Assembly: GCF_047730065.1 (NCBI RefSeq) | Contig: NZ_CP159829.1 | Span: forward strand, 2,542,001-2,606,000 | Direction: 5' to 3' | DNA: 64,000 bases | From: Njordibacter sp028825405 | GTDB lineage: Bacteria; Pseudomonadota; Gammaproteobacteria; Pseudomonadales; Balneatricaceae | The notes under the pieces: model-generated | Database searches by the model: none | The model's input: only the letters and a program-made list of their open reading frames with translations | What the model was told of the DNA's origin: nothing | Made by a program: the position numbers and the translations under genes | Shown here: one piece after another, positions 25,681 through 35,625 of the stretch | Numbering within the stretch: the first letter of the stretch is position 1 | How the letters are laid out: each line of letters opens with the position of its first letter

Positions 25681-26439
25681 TTAGAGCTTGGGTAGGCGTT
25701 GTATTTTAGTATTGACTTGGCCATCTTCTAGAAGGTTAAGCAACCGAAGACCCGGGCCTAATTCCTCTTGCACCTTAAATTTTTGTTGTTGGCAGGCAAA
25801 CTGTACGGCACTTGAAGGGGTGGCAAGAAATCGCGTAGCACCCACAAAACGGTCAAGTTGCTGATGCACATGACCACATATAACGGCCTTCACTTGCGGG
25901 TTAGATGCAGTCAAACGAGTAAACTCTTGAGCGTTACCCAGCATGATATCGTCTTGCCATAAAGAATGAACAGGTACTGCATTATGGTGCATAAATACAC
26001 ACACAGATCGCCCAGCATCCACTTCTAGCAAGGGCTTCATTTGTGCCATCTGATGGCGAGCAATGCTGCCACCCCCATGACCATCAGGCGCATCTGTCGT
26101 ATTGAGTATAAGCAACCTCCAGTGGTCATAATCTAACACCCTCAATTCTTCCACTGGCTGGCCCGAAATCTGTTGCATGGTTTCACAGTGGTCATGGTTA
26201 CCTGCCAACCAAATGCATGGATATGCCAAACCACTGAGCTTTTGCTGCAATCGCTGATAGGACATTGCACTGCCAAAATGGCTCAAATCTCCCGTCAGCA
26301 TGAGTAGATCCACTTGCACATTTTGCTGCAACCAAGTCAGACACTGATCTAAATGAGCATCTGCATCAACACCTTTGTAATGGGTCGACGCATGGGCTTG
26401 AAGATGGCAATCAGTGATTTGTGCGATGTGCAAACTCAT
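25681..26439 (-). CDS. cpdA: 3',5'-cyclic-AMP phosphodiesterase CpdA
   Basis: Class III metallophosphoesterase, about 252 residues from ATG 26437-26439 (MSLHIAQITDCHL). Metal ligands are in ITDCHL, LTGDLSH, LAGNHDH and ICGHVHQQ. It degrades cAMP and so tunes CRP regulation. The ATG overlaps the nudF stop as TAATG, indicating coupled translation. Confidence 0.88.
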   Translation of the reverse strand: MSLHIAQITDCHLQAHASTHYKGVDADAHLDQCLTWLQQNVQVDLLMLTGDLSHFGSAMSYQRLQQKLSGLAYPCIWLAGNHDHCETMQQISGQPVEELRVLDYDHWRLLILNTTDAPDGHGGGSIARHQMAQMKPLLEVDAGRSVCVFMHHNAVPVHSLWQDDIMLGNAQEFTRLTASNPQVKAVICGHVHQQLDRFVGATRFLATPSSAVQFACQQQKFKVQEELGPGLRLLNLLEDGQVNTKIQRLPKL

Positions 26440-27062
26440 TAACTGCCCCACTGACCTTGAAGTCGGGGGTAATGTATCTGCAACCACTGAGTGGCGATGA
26501 TAGTGGCCGAGTTGGTCAACTTCCCTTGCTCTAACATGTGCCATAGATCTGGCCGATTGATGACCTGTACTTTAATGTCTTCACCTTCAGTGGGTAGCCC
26601 ATGTATGCCAGCGATCTGACTGGCATCCACTGGAGCACAATAAATAGCTAAACTCTCGTTACTACCGCCTGGTGTGACTAGGTATTTACACACAAGCTCG
26701 AGGTCCCTTTGAGCAATAACAGCGCCCGACTCTTCCTTACATTCCCTAACCGCCACTTGTTCAGAAGTTTCTTGGGTATCAATCATGCCTGCCACCATTT
26801 CCAGCTGCCAAGGCCCATTCTCATGGGCCATACCCCCCACCCGAAACTGTTCAATTAAAACCACCTGATCTGTTTTGGCGTCGTACATCAGCACAGCGAC
26901 TGCTGGTAAACGCACCACTAACTCGCGTTGCAGCTCTTTGCTCCAGCCACCCTTGAATAAACGATGCTGCAGTTTGAGCTTAAGTACTTGATAAAAACCA
27001 TGGTACACAGTTTCTTGATGAGCAATACGCACGTCTGGACGTTTGAATGTAGGTTTATACAT
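26439..27062 (-). CDS. nudF: ADP-ribose pyrophosphatase NudF
   Basis: 207 residues with a Nudix box beginning GMIDTQETSEQVAVRECKEE (GX5EX7REXXEE pattern satisfied). The preceding LIEQFRVGGMA and the later LVTPGGSNE are typical of the ADP-ribose group. It hydrolyses ADP-ribose to AMP and ribose phosphate. Adjacent to cpdA as in enterobacteria. Confidence 0.9.
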   Translation of the reverse strand: MYKPTFKRPDVRIAHQETVYHGFYQVLKLKLQHRLFKGGWSKELQRELVVRLPAVAVLMYDAKTDQVVLIEQFRVGGMAHENGPWQLEMVAGMIDTQETSEQVAVRECKEESGAVIAQRDLELVCKYLVTPGGSNESLAIYCAPVDASQIAGIHGLPTEGEDIKVQVINRPDLWHMLEQGKLTNSATIIATQWLQIHYPRLQGQWGS

Positions 27063-27076
27063 AGCTTATATCAGTC

Positions 27077-28561
27077 CTATGTTTTATCCCAAACCATCTC
27101 TTGGCTCATGGTTTGGGCCAACACTAAGGCATTTTCGACGCAATCACCTAAAGCCACTCCGTCACGCCAATTACTGCGCATATGCAAACCGGGGAACTGA
27201 CTAAGCACCTCATCGACAAGCGCCACCTTATGCAAATGGCCCAAGTCATATTGTGGAATAGCTTTGGGCCATAAGCTTTCCTCGTGCCATAGGGGTTGTC
27301 CCTCGATGCCAAGGTATGGAGATAACTCACTCACTACCAATTCTGCCCTTTGTTGCGGCGTTAAAGTCATGGCCTGTTGTCCCCGGCCACCCCCAATAAA
27401 AATGGTGAGCAGATGCTGGTCTGCTGGGCAACGCTCAGAAAAAATACTCGAGGGAAATAGGACACCTAAGGTCTGCTTATTCTCTTTAGTGGGCAACAAA
27501 CAGCCAAAACCATCAAGGGCATGTTTAATTTGATGCTTTTCAAAGGCCATAGTAATGCTGGCTACAGCAGGATAGTTAATATCCTGTAAAAATTCTTTTG
27601 CTCGAGCAAGCAAGGGTTCATCTGTGGTTGCTAAATCATCTATTAAACGAGCCACCTGAGGCGCTGGAACAGCTAAAACGACCTGTGAAGCTTGCCAAAT
27701 TTGATCGCCTGACCTGGCTTGATATCCAAACTCGGAGCTATAGGTCAAACTATCCACTTGGGCATTAAGCTCGACCGCAGGTCCAAGTTGCTGAGCTAAT
27801 ACCTCTGGAAGCTGGTGTAGGCCCCCAGAAAAACTCATCATAGCTGCATCTAAGGGCTCAATGCCTTGTTGTTGTTGCAGCTTTTTATGGCGTGACTTGG
27901 CTTTCATTTTTGCCACACCACCGATTATCATAGAACCATACTCCACCTCTAGGGCATAAATCTTTGGCACTGCAGCGCGCACAGAGAGCCTATCTGGATT
28001 GCCGGCAAATACGCCAGAGATAAACGGATCTATGAGCCAATCGAGCATTTCATGGCCTAACCGACGTCTAACGTGTTCGGCAATGCTCTCTTCTTGCGTG
28101 GCTTTGCCAATAAACGGCTCAATCAACAGTCTCAATTTTCCAGTAATACTCAGCACCCGACTGGTTAAAGCGTCAATAATGCCCGTAGGCAGGGCTAACA
28201 CTCGGCCTTTTTTACCAATAAAGCGTTTATGAGCTGCTTGATTGGCTAACACAAGGTGGGGTTTTAGCCCAGCCTGCTCGATTAACTGAGCCATAGCCAG
28301 ACGATTATTGATAAAAGAATTGGGGCCACGCTCCCACTGACAGCCATATTTCTTTACTGTTTGTAGGTTACCACCTACCTGGTTTGCTGCTTCCAATACC
28401 GTCACAGAAAAACCTTGTTGCTGCAAAAACCAAGCACTTGCTAGACCCGAAATACCAGCACCAATAATGAGTACATGAGAGTCTTGTGCCTCTTGCTGTG
28501 GAGGTTTTGGAAGTGGCCCAACCCTATGGTTAGGTGAGAATGCAGTGTTAGTCGTTGGCAT
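27077..28561 (-). CDS. hemY: Protoporphyrinogen oxidase, oxygen-dependent HemY type
   Basis: 494 residues. An extended N-terminus (about 28 residues) precedes the FAD-binding VLIIGAGISGLASAWFLQQQG. GCQWERGPNSFI and the C-terminal LHMRSNWRDGVALGDCVENA are characteristic of the amine-oxidase-like protoporphyrinogen oxidases. It makes protoporphyrin IX for haem. Many gammaproteobacteria use HemG or HemJ instead. It lies in line with nudF and thiQ but spacing does not prove an operon. Confidence 0.85.
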   Translation of the reverse strand: MPTTNTAFSPNHRVGPLPKPPQQEAQDSHVLIIGAGISGLASAWFLQQQGFSVTVLEAANQVGGNLQTVKKYGCQWERGPNSFINNRLAMAQLIEQAGLKPHLVLANQAAHKRFIGKKGRVLALPTGIIDALTSRVLSITGKLRLLIEPFIGKATQEESIAEHVRRRLGHEMLDWLIDPFISGVFAGNPDRLSVRAAVPKIYALEVEYGSMIIGGVAKMKAKSRHKKLQQQQGIEPLDAAMMSFSGGLHQLPEVLAQQLGPAVELNAQVDSLTYSSEFGYQARSGDQIWQASQVVLAVPAPQVARLIDDLATTDEPLLARAKEFLQDINYPAVASITMAFEKHQIKHALDGFGCLLPTKENKQTLGVLFPSSIFSERCPADQHLLTIFIGGGRGQQAMTLTPQQRAELVVSELSPYLGIEGQPLWHEESLWPKAIPQYDLGHLHKVALVDEVLSQFPGLHMRSNWRDGVALGDCVENALVLAQTMSQEMVWDKT

Positions 28562-28593
28562 AATTTAAATCATCTTGTAACAATAGGTTGAGA

Positions 28594-29301
28594 TTAGCAG
28601 CTTTGGCCTAAATAGGCTTTGATATGATTATCTTTTTGTTGCAAAAAGTCTTTACTGGATCCTTGCCAGTGTACGCCTCCATTAGCAATAAAAACCACAG
28701 TTTCGGCGAGTTTCAATACATCTTTGGGCTCATGGGTGACCAACAACACCGTCAGTTGGTGCTGCTCACTAAGACGCTTCACCAAAGTCGCCATTTCTTG
28801 CCTTAAGGCGGGATCTAACGCACTAAAGGGTTCGTCTAATAATAACAGCGGTTTACGCCTAACTAAAGCTCGGCCCAATGCGACCCGCTGGCGCTGTCCA
28901 CCTGAAAGTTGTTTAGGTAAGCGCGCGCCCAGACCCTTTAACCCCACTTGAACCAGAGCAGTTTCCACTTGGGCTGTTTCGTCTATTGTAAGTTTCAAAC
29001 TCGCACGGATTCCCAAAGCTAAGTTGTTAAACACCGACATGTGAGCAAATAAGTTGTGCTCTTGAAACAAACTCGTGACCGGCCTTTGGGATGGTTCAAG
29101 TTGGTCAACACGTTGTCCATTAAGTAAAATTTGCGCACTGTCATATTGGGGTTGAATAAATCCAGCGAGCAAATTAAGTAAGGTCGATTTACCCGCTCCA
29201 CTAGATCCCATAATGGCCACCACTTGGCCCACAGGTATTTGCACATTGAAACAAAACTGCTGATCCCCTAAACGACAACTGACCTGCTTAAACTGAATCA
29301 C
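28594..29301 (-). CDS. thiQ: Thiamine-type ABC transporter ATP-binding protein
   Basis: 235 residues. Walker A GSSGAGKST, Q-loop SLFQEHNLFAHM, signature LSGGQRQRVALGRAL, Walker B LLLLDEPFSALDP and H-loop LLVTHEPKD are all present. The EHNLFAHMSVFNNLALG segment is typical of ThiQ. It energises import by ThiP. Its start overlaps the end of thiP by 14 bp. No thiB follows. Confidence 0.85.
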   Translation of the reverse strand: MIQFKQVSCRLGDQQFCFNVQIPVGQVVAIMGSSGAGKSTLLNLLAGFIQPQYDSAQILLNGQRVDQLEPSQRPVTSLFQEHNLFAHMSVFNNLALGIRASLKLTIDETAQVETALVQVGLKGLGARLPKQLSGGQRQRVALGRALVRRKPLLLLDEPFSALDPALRQEMATLVKRLSEQHQLTVLLVTHEPKDVLKLAETVVFIANGGVHWQGSSKDFLQQKDNHIKAYLGQSC

Positions 29302-30901
29302 CAGAGCCTCCCAATAAACGTTCTAAAACTACAAATATTGCTAAACACAAGCCCAACAAAACCACCGCTGTGACTCCCGCAGCATCACTTTGGTAGCTGC
29401 CCAGACGCTGATACATTAGTAAAGGTAAGGTTTGTATATCCGGGCTACCAAATAACGCAACCACACCCAAATCTCCAGCTGACATGGCCGCCACTAATGC
29501 CAAAGCTAGACCGATGGGCTTACGTAAAATAGGCCACTCTACAAGGCGTAGTCGATGCCAGCCTTGGACATCTAAACTACTGCATAGGCGGTCGTAATCT
29601 CTAGCAATTTTTAAATAAGCTACCGATAACACTCTTAATATATAGGGCAGTCCCATTAAAGCGTTCACCAGCACCACAATATACAAGTTAATCGCAAACA
29701 CGTTGACGTGAGGGCTCAACCCAATAAACAGTCCCGTGGCTAAGACCAAGGGTGGTACCACCAAAATGATTGAGCCCATCCACTCCACCCCCATTGCAGC
29801 ATTAGCAAAACGCTGGCGCCAATGCCGCTGAGCTAGCAGCAATCCTGAGGCCATCAGTAAACTCAGTAGGGCCGAACTCAAAGCCACCCACAAACTATTA
29901 GTAAAAGCCTGCCATAAACGCAGATCAAGCAAAACGTCGACCCAAGCGGTGTTAATACCGGCAATGACGACTGCCATCAAGGGTAACAAGACCAATAAGG
30001 TCGCCAACAGCAGCACTAATGTATCCGCCATAATACCCAGTGAGGACTTGCGATCTGGGCGCATATTTTTAACTGATACTTCAAGACTGACAAAAACATC
30101 AATAGGCTTACCTAGGCGCAAACCCACCCACAAAATAAAGCCACAAAAAAACATCTGCAGTAGACTAAGGTAAACGGCCTTGGCCAGATCAAAATCAAAG
30201 CGTATGGCTTGAAATATAGCCACTTCGATGGTGGTCGCTTTTGGCCCACCACCTAAAGTCATGACAATGGCAAAGCTGGTAAAGCACAGGGCGAACACGA
30301 GTGCGCCTAATTGGGGTAATACACCTTTGATATGCGGCCACTCAATGTGGCGCCAAAGATCCATTGACGTCATCCCTAACTGGCTTGATAAACGCCATGT
30401 TTCAGGGTTTATTGCATCGAAGCGTTGCAGTAAAATGCGTGTGGCTAAGGGTAAATTAAAGAACACATGGGCTAAGAGAATACCTTTTAAGCCATAAACA
30501 TAGCTTTGTGGATCGCCTCCCAACCATGTCCATAACTGATTGAAATAACCGTATTTACCATGCAGTAAAACAATACCAAACACTGCAATAATGCTGGGCA
30601 CGACCAAGGCTACACTAAAGCAACGTAATAGAAGCCAGCGACCGACAAAGGCTTGCCTGCGAGCTAGGGCACGAGCCACCAGCACGGCCGCCGACAAACT
30701 GATGACAGTCGATAAACAGGCCTGCCACCAAGAAAACCAAACCACCCGCCAAGTATAGGTGTCCATCACATACGCAAGCCACTGGGCTTGGCTTAGATAA
30801 GATGAAAAGGCCACCATAGCCAGCATTAGGGGCAAAAGTACCAGCGCAAAGCTAATGCTACTAAACCAAAACCAACGCCTGGGTGACAGTCTCTGACTCA
30901 C
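29288..30901 (-). CDS. thiP: Thiamine-type ABC transporter permease
   Basis: 537 residues, about 12 transmembrane helices in two homologous halves, each with an EAA-type loop. The fused-dimer length matches ThiP. LGGGPKATTIEVAIFQAIRF and the C-terminal GDLGVVALFG are family-like segments. Its ATG overlaps the waaA stop (ATGA). In E. coli thiB precedes thiP; here waaA takes that place, so the periplasmic binding protein is encoded elsewhere or the substrate differs. Confidence 0.83.
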   Translation of the reverse strand: MSQRLSPRRWFWFSSISFALVLLPLMLAMVAFSSYLSQAQWLAYVMDTYTWRVVWFSWWQACLSTVISLSAAVLVARALARRQAFVGRWLLLRCFSVALVVPSIIAVFGIVLLHGKYGYFNQLWTWLGGDPQSYVYGLKGILLAHVFFNLPLATRILLQRFDAINPETWRLSSQLGMTSMDLWRHIEWPHIKGVLPQLGALVFALCFTSFAIVMTLGGGPKATTIEVAIFQAIRFDFDLAKAVYLSLLQMFFCGFILWVGLRLGKPIDVFVSLEVSVKNMRPDRKSSLGIMADTLVLLLATLLVLLPLMAVVIAGINTAWVDVLLDLRLWQAFTNSLWVALSSALLSLLMASGLLLAQRHWRQRFANAAMGVEWMGSIILVVPPLVLATGLFIGLSPHVNVFAINLYIVVLVNALMGLPYILRVLSVAYLKIARDYDRLCSSLDVQGWHRLRLVEWPILRKPIGLALALVAAMSAGDLGVVALFGSPDIQTLPLLMYQRLGSYQSDAAGVTAVVLLGLCLAIFVVLERLLGGSGDSV

Positions 30902-32223
30902 TGATTTAATGCCTGTTCCAAAGTCTCTTCTAGAATCGACAAGTGGCGTTTAAGCGCACCCCTTTCTTTATTTACCAGCGCCGCACCTGCTGCACCCATA
31001 GAACTTCTCAACTGTGGATTAGTGAGTAACTCGGTAATATCAGCCAGCAAACTCGCCTTGGTGGTGACTCTTAAGCCTTGCACTTGTTCGAGTTGGTCAC
31101 ACACTTGGGTGAAATTAAAACAATTAGGGCCCATCAGTACAGGTTTGCCTAAAGCGGCAGCCTCTAGAGGGTTGTGTCCCCCTGTATCAGCCAGGCTACC
31201 ACCCACAAAAACCACATCTGCTCGATGGTAAAAATGCATCAGCAAACCCATGGTATCGATTAATAGTACGCGCCGTGGGTGAGCGTTATAAGTATCAACA
31301 TCAACATCCGTTTCAATACCATTTGCTTGGTTTAGCTGGGACTTTAACTGACTGTACTTTAACCAAGGCAGGCCTGACTGCTGACATAGGTCGGCAACCT
31401 CTTCAAATCGCTGTGGGTGCCTTGGCACTAGCACTAATGTACCCTCAACGGGTTCTGGCAACTGTGCCCAAGCCCGCAATAAACTCACTTCTTCGCCACT
31501 GCGGGTACTGCCACATACCCAGCACAAGCCACTGGGTACCGAATAGTTTACCAAAGCACCTAAGTTATTTAGCTCACTATCCTCTATGACTAAATCATAT
31601 TTCAAGCTACCCAGCACTGACACGGAAGCAGTCTGTGCGCCTAGCTCTAAAAACCGTTGTGCCGTGGTTTGATCTTGTACCAAAAGATGAGTGAGCTTTT
31701 GCAGCATGGGCCCCACTAACCATGGCCAGCGAGCGTAGGCTTTAGCAGACCTTGCCGACATGCGTCCATTGACTAACAACGTAGGTATTTTTTTGGCCGC
31801 GCAGGTGGCGATTAGATTGGGCCATAGCTCCGTTTCCACCAATAACACTGCTCTTGGCTTGACGCGCCGCAACATCAGCCAATTAGCCAAGCCAATATCA
31901 ACTGGCAGATAACCACAACTGACTCGTTCGTTATCTGAAAATAGCTGCTGACAGCGGGTTTGTCCGGTAACACTAGTGGTTGTGACCAAGACTGGAAGTT
32001 TGAGATCACTAATAATGGCTGTAATTAGGGGGGCAATCGCATTGAGTTCACCCACACTAGACGCATGCACTAACACAGGCTGGTGCTGCTTTTGTGGCAA
32101 CCATCCATACCGTTGCCAGAAACCCTGCCGAAATTCAGCACGGCGCCAAACAAATAGCAGATGAAATGCGACCCCAAAAGGTAACACCAAGTATGATAAA
32201 CAGGTATAAACGAAGAGAGCCAC
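30898..32223 (-). CDS. waaA: 3-deoxy-D-manno-octulosonic acid transferase WaaA
   Basis: 441 residues, GT30 family. An N-terminal membrane anchor precedes VHASSVGELNAIAPL and LVTTTSVTGQ. The C-terminal donor site contains VFVGGSLADTGGHNPLEAA and PVLMGPNCFNF. It adds Kdo to lipid A on the inner face of the membrane. Neighbouring msbA, a glycosyltransferase and an LpxL-like gene form a lipopolysaccharide region. Divergent from the glycosyltransferase. Confidence 0.92.
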   Translation of the reverse strand: MALFVYTCLSYLVLPFGVAFHLLFVWRRAEFRQGFWQRYGWLPQKQHQPVLVHASSVGELNAIAPLITAIISDLKLPVLVTTTSVTGQTRCQQLFSDNERVSCGYLPVDIGLANWLMLRRVKPRAVLLVETELWPNLIATCAAKKIPTLLVNGRMSARSAKAYARWPWLVGPMLQKLTHLLVQDQTTAQRFLELGAQTASVSVLGSLKYDLVIEDSELNNLGALVNYSVPSGLCWVCGSTRSGEEVSLLRAWAQLPEPVEGTLVLVPRHPQRFEEVADLCQQSGLPWLKYSQLKSQLNQANGIETDVDVDTYNAHPRRVLLIDTMGLLMHFYHRADVVFVGGSLADTGGHNPLEAAALGKPVLMGPNCFNFTQVCDQLEQVQGLRVTTKASLLADITELLTNPQLRSSMGAAGAALVNKERGALKRHLSILEETLEQALNQ

Positions 32224-32289
32224 GGGTACAAAAAAACCTTTTATTTGTTAAACTAATAATAACTCTTATTCTTAGTGACGCCGACAACA

Positions 32290-33339
32290 ATGAAGATCGT
32301 CAACCTGATATCCGGTAAAGACTTAGGCGGGCCTAAACAGACCTTTCTACATTACAGTGACAATTTACGCCAATTAGGCCACCAAGTCACTTCTGTCATA
32401 CGTCCTGGAGCACAATTAAAAGCGTTATTAGAGCAACGAAGCCTCGATTATTTGACCCTTGATTATCCCCGCACTCGCTTACCCCTATTAAAAACCATAG
32501 CAGTTAGCCGACTCAGGGACTTATTTACTCAGCAAAATCCTGATCTTGTGATGGTGCACAAACCCATTGATGCTGAACTGGTCCGCGCCGCTCTACCCAC
32601 TCATTGTCAACTGATCCTGATTTTACACAGCTACACTGCGCTGGGTATCAAAGCCGCTGATGTGTTAGTTTGCGTATCACCTGTATTGGGTGAGTTTGCC
32701 CGTCAGCAGGGTTATAAAGGTCCCTTAGTGGTGATTCCCAACTTGGTTGAATTGCATCCGATCGAACCCAAATTTCGCCCACTTCAAGCCACACCGGTGA
32801 TTGCCACAATGGGCATTTTGCGGCGTACCAAAGGCCAAGACATTTTATTACAAGCGGCTGCTATTTTGCGGCGTCGAAATATTAAATTTAAATTAGTAAT
32901 TGCAGGAAAGGGCCGCTGGCATAGTAAAGTCAATAAATGGATTAAACGATTTGATTTAGACGCTATTACCCAGCGTTTAGACTGGGTTAGCAACCACGAT
33001 CGAGATGATTTCATTGACGCGATGGACATTTTTTGCCTGCCCTCACGCAACGAAACTTTTGGTATGGTAGTGATTGAGGCCATGGCTCGAAAACGCCTTG
33101 TAGTGGCCACTCGCTGCGGTGGCCCACAAGGTATTATTGCACATCAAGAAAATGGCTTATTGTGTGAAATTAACGCTGAAAGTTTGGCGGATTCATTGGC
33201 CCAAGCACTGACTTTGAAAGCCGAGGATTATCAGTCCATGTGTGAAGCCGCCTATCGGACTGCCCGCGACCAATATAGCCCGTCTGTGGTGCGCCAGCAA
33301 ATTGCGGCCATGTTAAAACAGTATGTGATGCCAACTTAG
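32290..33339 (+). CDS. Glycosyltransferase family 4-like, probable LPS core
   Basis: About 349 residues from ATG 32290 (MKIVNLISGKDLGG). GT-B fold: the donor-binding half has IATMGILRRTKGQDILLQAA and PSRNETFGMVVIEAMA, with the E-x7-E pattern of GT4. GGPQGIIAHQENGLL follows. The gene sits divergently beside waaA and convergently with dgkA, so core oligosaccharide assembly is the likely role. The sugar and acceptor are not predictable. Confidence 0.75.
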   Translation: MKIVNLISGKDLGGPKQTFLHYSDNLRQLGHQVTSVIRPGAQLKALLEQRSLDYLTLDYPRTRLPLLKTIAVSRLRDLFTQQNPDLVMVHKPIDAELVRAALPTHCQLILILHSYTALGIKAADVLVCVSPVLGEFARQQGYKGPLVVIPNLVELHPIEPKFRPLQATPVIATMGILRRTKGQDILLQAAAILRRRNIKFKLVIAGKGRWHSKVNKWIKRFDLDAITQRLDWVSNHDRDDFIDAMDIFCLPSRNETFGMVVIEAMARKRLVVATRCGGPQGIIAHQENGLLCEINAESLADSLAQALTLKAEDYQSMCEAAYRTARDQYSPSVVRQQIAAMLKQYVMPT

Positions 33340-33348
33340 GGAAAAAAC

Positions 33349-33708
33349 TTAAAATAACACCAAGGCCCAAACTAAGGCACACTGTATTAAGGCAATTAGA
33401 ACTGCAGCAGAGGCCACATCTTTGGCCACAGCAGACCAATGATGACGCTCATCACCATGGCGATCTATAGCGGCTTCGATGGCGGTATTAACAAGTTCTG
33501 TTATGAGCACCACCAACACACTGATAATTAATATGGCACTCTCTAAGCGAGTCTCAGGCAGCCATAATGCCAAAGGCAACATCACCAGTAGAGCCCAGCT
33601 TTCTTGTTGAAAAGCGATTTCATTACGCCACGCGAAGCATAGCCCCTGCCATGAGTAACCAAAAGCTTTGACAAGGCGTTTTATGCCACGGGGCTTATTA
33701 TCTTGCAT
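33349..33708 (-). CDS. dgkA: Diacylglycerol kinase DgkA
   Basis: 119 residues, three transmembrane helices. The catalytic segment ELVNTAIEAAIDRHGDERHHWS is diagnostic (a Glu/Asn/Glu/Asp set), with AKDVASAAVLIALI after it. It phosphorylates diacylglycerol left over from envelope glucan or lipid modification. The msbA stop TAG directly abuts its ATG. Only 9 bp separate it from the convergent glycosyltransferase. Confidence 0.93.
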   Translation of the reverse strand: MQDNKPRGIKRLVKAFGYSWQGLCFAWRNEIAFQQESWALLVMLPLALWLPETRLESAILIISVLVVLITELVNTAIEAAIDRHGDERHHWSAVAKDVASAAVLIALIQCALVWALVLF

Positions 33709-35490
33709 CTAATCATCACCTGTGGATTTAAATTGTAACTGATGCAAATGGGCATATAGGCCTTGTTGAGCAATGAGCTGCTGGTGGCTGCCCTGCTCTA
33801 CAAGTTGTCCTTGGTCCATCACCAAAATCATATCTGCCTGCTCTATGGTCGACAGGCGGTGAGCAATGACTAAGGTGGTTCTGCCTACCATCACTTCATC
33901 CAGTGCTGATTGTATGTAACGTTCTGATTCAGTGTCTAAAGCTGAGGTTGCCTCATCTAACACTAATAATGGCGCGTCCTTTAAAAGGGCTCGGGCAATC
34001 GCTATGCGTTGTCGCTGGCCACCAGACAAAAGCAGTCCAGACTCGCCGACTATGGTACTCAAACCTAAACTCATGCGATCGGTAAACTCTGTCACTCTGG
34101 CCGCCTTGGCAGCAACAATAATCTGTTCCTCACTCGCATGGTGCATGGCACCATAAGCTATGTTTTGGGCAATGGTACCGTTAAACAACACCACCTGCTG
34201 GGTCACCAACGCGACCTGACGGCGTAAATCTAAACGCGTCAGATCTTGAATATCATCTCCATCTAACAAAATGCGGCCCCTTTGAGGCTCATAAAAGCGT
34301 AGGAACAAATTCACTAAAGTCGACTTACCACTGCCAGAACGTCCCACCAATGCAACCACTTGTCCCGGCTGAATGACCACATTAAGCTGTTGTATTAAAG
34401 CCTGCTCATCATAACTAAAGTCGACATTTTCAAAGGTAATTAACCCATTTGCTCGAGTTAAGGATCGAGTGCCTTGGTCCATTTCTGGTGCTTCATCAAG
34501 TAGGCCAAAGATACTTTGGGATGCCGCAATACCTTGCTGCAAAATACTGTTGACCTCTGTCATCGACCTTAACGGCTTAGTGAGCATGCCAGAGGCCGTA
34601 ATAAAAGCGATAAACTGCCCAGCACTCATGGTGTCGATAATACTGGGGTGTAGCGCCAAATATATTAAACTAGCCATGGCCATGGCCACAATCATCTGCA
34701 CTAAAGGGGTCGAGACAGACTCCGCCAAAGCGAGTTTCATCGCCTGCTGTCGATTGTTATTGCTGGCTGCCATAAAACCCTGACGTTCCTGCTGTTGGGC
34801 ACCAAATACACGCACAACGTCATACCCTTTGATGGCCTCACTAGCAGTCGATGTCACTTGCCCCATACTTTCCTGTAAATTCGTACTGACGTTTCTAAAT
34901 CGCTTGGAGGCTTTGTTCACAACCCAGCCAATAAACGGACCAATAGTCAAAAACACCAAGGATAACTGCCAATTTAAATACACAATATAGGCCAGCAAAC
35001 CAATAATAGTCAGGCCCTCGCGCACAAATATTTTTAGTGCGTCTGTGGCTGCACCAGTCACTTGCTCTACGTTAAAGGTGAGCTTAGACAATAAGCTGGC
35101 TGACGTATTGCGGTGATAAAAGCTGGCTGGCAGAACCAATAGGTGATCAAATATATCCAGTCTTAACTGGTGAATCACTCGTCTGGCGACGTAGGTGATG
35201 CCGTAATTACCCAAAAAGAAGCCAGTCCCACGCACCAAAAATATGCCTAACACAGCCGCAGGAATAACAGTACGGGCCACGCCATCAGCCGCTTCCACAC
35301 TATCAACCATATATTCCATAAGACTAGCGAACGCAGGTTGGGTGGCAGCAAACAGCACAAAGCCGACAAGACTCACTGTGAACACCATACCGTGCTGCAG
35401 CACATACCCCAATAGGCGTTTGTAAGCGTCCCAAGGGCCTAAGTTCGTTTGAGGGCTGTTGCTCGGGTCTGGCCCTGCCGGCTTACTCAT
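33709..35490 (-). CDS. msbA: Lipid A export ABC transporter MsbA
   Basis: 593 residues, half-transporter: a six-helix membrane domain and an ATPase domain with Walker A GRSGSGKST, signature LSGGQRQRIAIARAL, Walker B LLVLDEATSALDTESE and the H-loop IAHRLSTIEQAD. It flips lipid A-core across the inner membrane. Its position between dgkA and the LpxL-like gene, near waaA, favours MsbA over other exporters. Confidence 0.9.
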   Translation of the reverse strand: MSKPAGPDPSNSPQTNLGPWDAYKRLLGYVLQHGMVFTVSLVGFVLFAATQPAFASLMEYMVDSVEAADGVARTVIPAAVLGIFLVRGTGFFLGNYGITYVARRVIHQLRLDIFDHLLVLPASFYHRNTSASLLSKLTFNVEQVTGAATDALKIFVREGLTIIGLLAYIVYLNWQLSLVFLTIGPFIGWVVNKASKRFRNVSTNLQESMGQVTSTASEAIKGYDVVRVFGAQQQERQGFMAASNNNRQQAMKLALAESVSTPLVQMIVAMAMASLIYLALHPSIIDTMSAGQFIAFITASGMLTKPLRSMTEVNSILQQGIAASQSIFGLLDEAPEMDQGTRSLTRANGLITFENVDFSYDEQALIQQLNVVIQPGQVVALVGRSGSGKSTLVNLFLRFYEPQRGRILLDGDDIQDLTRLDLRRQVALVTQQVVLFNGTIAQNIAYGAMHHASEEQIIVAAKAARVTEFTDRMSLGLSTIVGESGLLLSGGQRQRIAIARALLKDAPLLVLDEATSALDTESERYIQSALDEVMVGRTTLVIAHRLSTIEQADMILVMDQGQLVEQGSHQQLIAQQGLYAHLHQLQFKSTGDD

Positions 35491-35625
35491 TTATTGTCCT
35501 TACATCAGATAGAAGACTAGTTTCTCTAGCTGGCATCACTAGCTCAGTGTAAACTAGCCATCTGTTGTCAATTAAATTAGCATTATAAGTCGCTAATTGA
35601 TCTCTTAATACCACTCGAATCCCAT

